From contig QANU01098975.1 in NCBI GenBank assembly GCA_003254905.1, positions 403,194-467,193 of the forward strand: a stretch of 64,000 nucleotides of DNA. The letters are read 5' to 3'. This document shows, one piece after another, positions 58,899-64,000 of the stretch. Made by a program: the position numbers and the translations under genes. Positions within the stretch are counted from its first letter, which is position 1. Each line of letters opens with the position of its first letter. Below the pieces are notes generated by a model. It made no database searches. It saw only the letters and a list, made by a program, of their open reading frames with translations, and had not been told where the DNA came from. This DNA comes from Nissolia schottii. Its lineage: Eukaryota > Streptophyta > Magnoliopsida > Fabales > Fabaceae.

Positions 58899-61800
58899 TC
58901 ATCATCATCCCCCATAATTGTTTTTATATTTATATCTAAGATGCTACTACCTCCTACCCTAGCTATTTTCTTCTTCTTCTTCTTCTTCTTCTTCTTTTTA
59001 ATTCCCAAGAATTTCAAAAAATAGAAGCCTAAGTTAACTAATTGTGTAATTAATTTAGGGTACTCTCTCTTTGAAATGAAATCTCTATCTAGCTCTTGTT
59101 ATCGTAATTTAAGATAGCACTACAGGGGTTGTTATTATTATTATTATTTTGGCTTATGGTACTCTCTTCTCCCTTGTGGAAGAGGGACGGGTTGTGTGAA
59201 TTGTGATGGACACTGAGTAGTGAGTGGCGAGTTACGAGTCACCAGTGAATCAATCTGCAATTATGTATGCTTTGGCCTTGCCCGTTTTCCGGATGCAACA
59301 CACGTGTACAGGAAACTCAGCCAAATCTCTCATCTCTCATCTCTCATCTCTCATCTCTCATCTCTCGTCACTAGATAATAATAAAAGTCAATAATAGCTT
59401 ACAGGAGTTATTGTTATTGTATTATGATAATGAAGCAATTTACTTCAACTGTGCTGCATCTAATCTCATGCTAACGTCTTACTCTATGCTTTAACCAAAA
59501 AATAAGACGCAATCCATTCATTACTACACAGCCCAAAAATTCTTGTGTAAAAACAAATTTAACAAGTTATTTTTTTAGTCCATGTAATAGAATCTATTTT
59601 TGGAGGCTAAGAGGTAAACTTCATTTTAGTTGTGTGCGCGCAATAATATGTTACACGTTTGTCCACACAATTTTCTCATGTTCGGCCATCCAATAATTTC
59701 TCTTCCCTACTAGGCTATGACTTCAATGTTGTGTCGCTCAGAGTGTATTGATTGGGGTTTGCAGGAAATTTTTTTTAAAGATCTAATAAATTAATTTAAT
59801 GGTATTTAATTTTTCTCTTCTTATATCTTATTTCTAAAAATACCATATGTCATATATAAAAACATAGTATTTAATTTATTAAATCTCTTAAAAATTACTC
59901 GGGACAACTGTAAATCTCGGGTCCCATTGCCAATTATTAAGCAATCAGGGCCGTAAATAGGAAAATAACTTTGTCAGATTGCTTCGGGAATCGCTATGCT
60001 TATCTCTTTCTATGTCTCTCCTCTTTGTGAAAATTTATTAATAATTTTGGGGATAATCTATATATAAATAAAAATTGTCTATGTTCAAGTAGTTTGATGG
60101 CCTTCTTTCGTTTTCCTCTCGTTATTGTTTGAGTTAGAATGACAATCTGCTGTTGGTATCTGGTGTTGTGTTGATTGAGTGGGACCTTTGCAATTGTGGC
60201 CCGTCCAAATGAATTTCCTTTTTCCTTTTTTATTTTTGCTGTCCCCTTTAGATTAGGTCTGGGTTTGTTTTTACATGAAAAAAGTTTTGTAATATAGTTG
60301 TCAGGATAATAAATTGATTATGATTAGAAAGTAAAAAAATAGAAACAAAATTTACTTTTCGATTACATCAGGCTTACCGTCCATAAACAACTGCACCCTG
60401 TGCCATAAGAAAAATATTATGCCTATACCATAAGTGTAAATAACAAAAATTAACATTTTTACAAAAATATGCTACTTATATTTTTATGTAAGAGTTAATT
60501 CTTATAATTCACATTTACTTTGCCCTATAGCATTTTTGAAACGGTTACCGAGACTACCTCCCAAACCCAAAGTACTTTGGAAGACATGACGAAGGAAGGT
60601 ACACGTTGACAAATTAAGGCCATGCTCCGCCAATTATTGCAAGCAAAAAATAGTACAATATTGTTGAAATCCAACACTGCTCTTTTTCCCTTCCTCTTAT
60701 ACATGGTGCCGCGCTTGGTTGCCCCTACACTTGGGAGAAATTTTTGGAAACACACGAAGCGTCAAGTAACTCTATTCGCAGTTAATGATAGAGTAATACT
60801 CTGTATAAAAATGTAATTTAAGGATAAATTCTATCTTAAAAGGTCACTCTATATAATTAACTATAAGCACAGTCTTGACACTCGAAATATCTCCATTCAT
60901 ACGCATCCACCTAATCAAATCTCATGCCTGTGTTATGCCATCCTTTAAACAGGAATCAATATCACTCTTTTACCCATATTTTCGTTAGTGATTGACTTAA
61001 TTGTACTGTTGTAATCAACCAGAATCACTTTCATGTGCTTCGGTATAAATTGAGTTTCCTTCCGGGCTAATTTTAGCTTTCTTGTTTCCAACGATAGAGT
61101 CTTTTAATTTTAAAATCAACCAGAACCTCACAACAAAAATGAGTAAATCAAAGGGTTTGTTTAATGAATCAATATGTGTAGAAACAAAATAGGAGTATAT
61201 ATTCTCGCATGGAGAGTGTCGCATATATTTTACTATTGTTAAACGCTAGTTTTAACATTCACAAAAGTTTTTTTTTTTTTTTTTTTTTTAAAAAGGCAAC
61301 GTAGATTCAAAGCTTAAAAACAAGGGAGAAAGGACAATCTCATAAAATTGTTGACGTCATGGCTAAGGGATGAGCAAGTGCGTCATGGCATTGGCATAAC
61401 ATGCCCCCCTCCCTCCATAATCCTCGGCTTCGGTCTCAACGCACTGCTTTCAACTCTTTATAAAACCATATATGACTTTCTTTCATCATCACTAAGCAAG
61501 AACAAAAACACCCCACTTTCATTCCCCTATGCCAAGCCAGCCACAAATTGCAACTCAATTGCAATCAAAAGCTAAAAAATTTAAAATACAAAAAAAAGAA
61601 GCACTTAGTAGGGTGCTTTCTTCCTGTTTCCACAGTATATAAACAAAATGCACTTTGGTTTGTGATTTACATAGTGTTCTTGGTGGGAGGATACTAGATT
61701 AATTGATTTAAGCTGATTGGAGAAGTGAAAGATATTAGAGAAGCTTTTTTGAGTTAGTAAATTCTCTCTGTGCACTTCTATTATATGCGTTATTTTTTAT

Positions 61801-63778
61801 TTTTAAAATTCTTAAATCAACTGTAATTATGTTTAGATACATTCGATTAATTATGTATCTAAAAATAAAAAATATCCTATATTACTAGAGGAAAGAGTGA
61901 TATATCGGAATGTTCGAGGAAAAAAAGACTACAAAAGGAGGTCTGTTGGAAGAAATTGTTCGTTAACATACGGGGAAAGGAAATTCAAATATATATCACC
62001 AATATATAATTCAATGGTAGCAGAGCTTGAATATTGGTGTGGTATCAACAAAGCATGAAAGGAACTTTTCCCAATTAAGGAAGACGAGGGAGGGGATCAT
62101 GGAAGTGGTAATCAAATTTTAGAGTCCTAAGTCCTTAACTATCCTAACCCCACTTCCCACTTCCCACTTCCCACTTCCCACTTCCCACTTCCCACCATGT
62201 GATCCAATTATTTCTCCTTTGAGTTGGGAAAAGACAGAAAGGTGATGACAACAACAACATCAACCACTACAACTGCAACTACAGCGACAATCCAATAAGA
62301 CACTGAGTGCATGTTTCACTTTCCTAATTTTTCTGTTTTCTTTAAGGCAAAATCAGACGTGGCAAGCATGCCATGGCTTTTGATTTTAATAACATTGGCG
62401 GATCTAGTTGGAATCTAATTGCCTCGCCTAAGAAGAATCACCTGATGATTCTATTTCCATACACAAGTTTGGACAGGCCATATTGAACAGGACATTTAAT
62501 TTTTTTTTAAATGCAATTATGTTTATAAAATGCATAAATAGACAAAATTAGGCGGCCAAAGCTATCGAAAGTGGCATAGCCCCCCATATCAAAATTAAAT
62601 GTTCTTTATTAATGCTCCCTTAATGCTTGGGTCTTAGGTATTCCTTCCACTTCCCTCACAAAACGTAGTACGACATCAAGTTGCTTCTATAACGAATTTA
62701 ACAGAAATACATTATAAAAATCTTTCAGCGAGGATTACATGGAGACCAGGAGTACAAATAGTAACCAGAAGTACGAGCGGATATCAAAAGAACATTCAGA
62801 TACCAAAATATAGCTATGGGGGGAGGAACGAAGCATATGGTTTTAGTTTGTCTCTGGATAATCTTCCAAACTCCATGGACAAGTCATGGTTGTGTCATAT
62901 CTTTAGTCATGCAGGGTGGGTTTCTATAATATAATATATATATATACCCTAGCAAAAAGAAGACGAGCAACTAATACAAGGTACGCTTTTGTGAGATATT
63001 GATAAAAAAATGGACGCTCTGAGGGCAATGGACGAATTAAATAACATAGTGATTAGAGAGCATGAATTAAAGATTTTAGAAGGAAAAGTAAGAGTAATGT
63101 TAAAAAAAACAAAGTCGCATGGGTAATTCCTATTCATTGAGAGGAATGAATCGAAGGGTAGAGGATGAGAAACCAGTTAACCCATGGAGGAGATCAGAAC
63201 AAAAAACAACTCAATTATCGATTATGAAGTGTCACTAATAATTAATGGAAAAATGAATGAAGGTAATCTTGAATGGTTACAAAGAAGCTTGGTGTGTGAA
63301 TCTCCCAAGCCTATATGTTTGGACCCTTGATATTGAAGGAACGGAAAGGTATTAGCCAAATCAGAGGTATGAGGTTATTTAAATTGTTGATAACATTTTC
63401 TTCTCGCCCTAATATGAATTAGGTCATGAAAGATGGGAACGGGCTGCTGCTTGAAGATGTTGTTGAAAGCTTTTTCGTCTCTCTATTTATCCTATCTACT
63501 GTTTTGCTTTCAAATCCTCAAGGGATTCAAATGCAGTACAACGGATGGGTTGTCGTCCTCTGGGAGTTATGATAATAATCCATTCTTGAGTTTCATTAAT
63601 TAAAAAATATGGTGGTTGGTTTGTAAATTGAATTTTAGAACAAATAAATTAACACAAAAAATAAAATAACAACGAATGAGAAGTAGATAAGGAAGCTTGC
63701 TGGGAATTGATTCATACTTCAATTTTTATATATCCATTAACTCAAAGTGTAACACCCTAGCTAACTGTTTACGCGTAC
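58899..63778. other. Long intergenic stretch with simple repeats, no gene found
   Basis: Simple repeats include (CTT)n at about 58973-58996, (ATCTCTC)n at 59329-59367 and a heptamer CTTCCCA run at 62150-62194. A (T)n run sits at about 61268-61289. A TATA-like CTTTATAAAACC near 61455 with C-rich sequence after it might mark an unplaced transcript. A 39-codon frame at 63011-63127 (MDALRAMDELNNIVIREHEL at its start) looks coding-like but has no family match and may be a transposon remnant. Confidence 0.4.
62150..62194. repeat. Heptamer minisatellite CTTCCCA
   Basis: Six or more consecutive CTTCCCA units occur without interruption. Confidence 0.9.
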
Positions 63779-64000
63779 GTCGCAAACAATGCTTACTAGG
63801 CTGTTATCTGCTTTGGTTGGGGTTACTTTTAGCCCCTAGTTTTACACTTGAAAATATTTCTTACTTGAAAATATTGACCGTTTTGAAACTTTTTTGTTCT
63901 ATATGTCGCAAACAATGCTTACTAGGCTGTTATCTGCTTTGGTTGGGGTTACTTTTAGTCCCTAGTTTTACACTTGAAAATATTTCTTACTTGAAAATAT
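63779..64000. repeat. Direct repeat of period 126 bases, running off the window
   Basis: GTCGCAAACAATGCTTACTA starts at 63779 and again at 63905. The 96 bases visible of the second unit differ from the first at about one position (AGCCCC versus AGTCCC). The very low divergence points to recent tandem duplication or the edge of a satellite array. Confidence 0.9.

Noticed and set aside
61348-61575. 75-residue plus-strand frame
   Set aside because: No domain and no clear gene context; could at most be part of an unplaced transcript.
1-64000. CRISPR arrays, operons, rRNA genes, bacterial promoters
   Set aside because: None seen; intron-containing plant genes make bacterial-type features irrelevant here.

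Overview
This is plant nuclear DNA, almost certainly from a legume (a soybean-like Phaseoleae genome is my best guess). The genes have GT-AG introns, the intergenic DNA is very AT-rich and full of small transposons, and the proteins match dicot families. Seven host genes can be read in full, six of them split by introns or reconstructed exon by exon. There is one short assembly gap of 33 Ns at 20459-20491.

Layout from left to right: a LOG8-type cytokinin-activating gene (1374-3755, minus); an AT-rich spacer with a multi-palindrome element and a tRNA-derived SINE; a single-exon one-membrane-span protein of unknown role (10913-11650, plus); a mitochondrial CoA-carrier-type gene (14538-17434, plus); an IQ67-domain calmodulin-binding gene (21467-23267, plus); two tandem CYP711A (MAX1-type) cytochrome P450 genes (23879-29241 and 36972-39765, both minus); a heat stress factor of the HsfA2 type (43252-44402, minus) with a heat-shock-element-rich promoter; a broken Ty1/copia element (46284-52147); a TRIM-like miniature LTR element (about 52266-52860); a gene-fragment-carrying DNA transposon with a piece of ribosomal protein eS17 (about 56482-58167); and a CC-type glutaredoxin (58542-58898, plus). 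The last 222 bases hold a 126-bp direct repeat that runs off the window.

The most interesting structure is around the P450 pair. The two genes lie in a direct tandem duplication that extends well upstream of each gene. In copy 2 about 1 kb of the upstream region is inverted relative to copy 1. That inverted block is bracketed by two members of one miniature transposon family in opposite orientation, and one of them lies next to the predicted TATA box of copy 2. Copy 1 instead carries a 1.18-kb element with roughly 290-bp terminal inverted repeats inside intron 2. Both P450 reading frames look intact, so the pair differs mainly in regulatory DNA.

Functionally the genes do not form an operon or an obvious pathway cluster. 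LOG (cytokinin release) and CYP711A (strigolactone synthesis) both act in shoot-branching hormones. From memory, the order IQD6 - MAX1 - HSFA2 matches Arabidopsis chromosome 2 (At2g26180 - At2g26170 - At2g26150), and LOG8 and the glutaredoxin match a second Arabidopsis neighbourhood (At5g11950, At5g11930). The window therefore looks like conserved ancestral gene order expanded by transposons.
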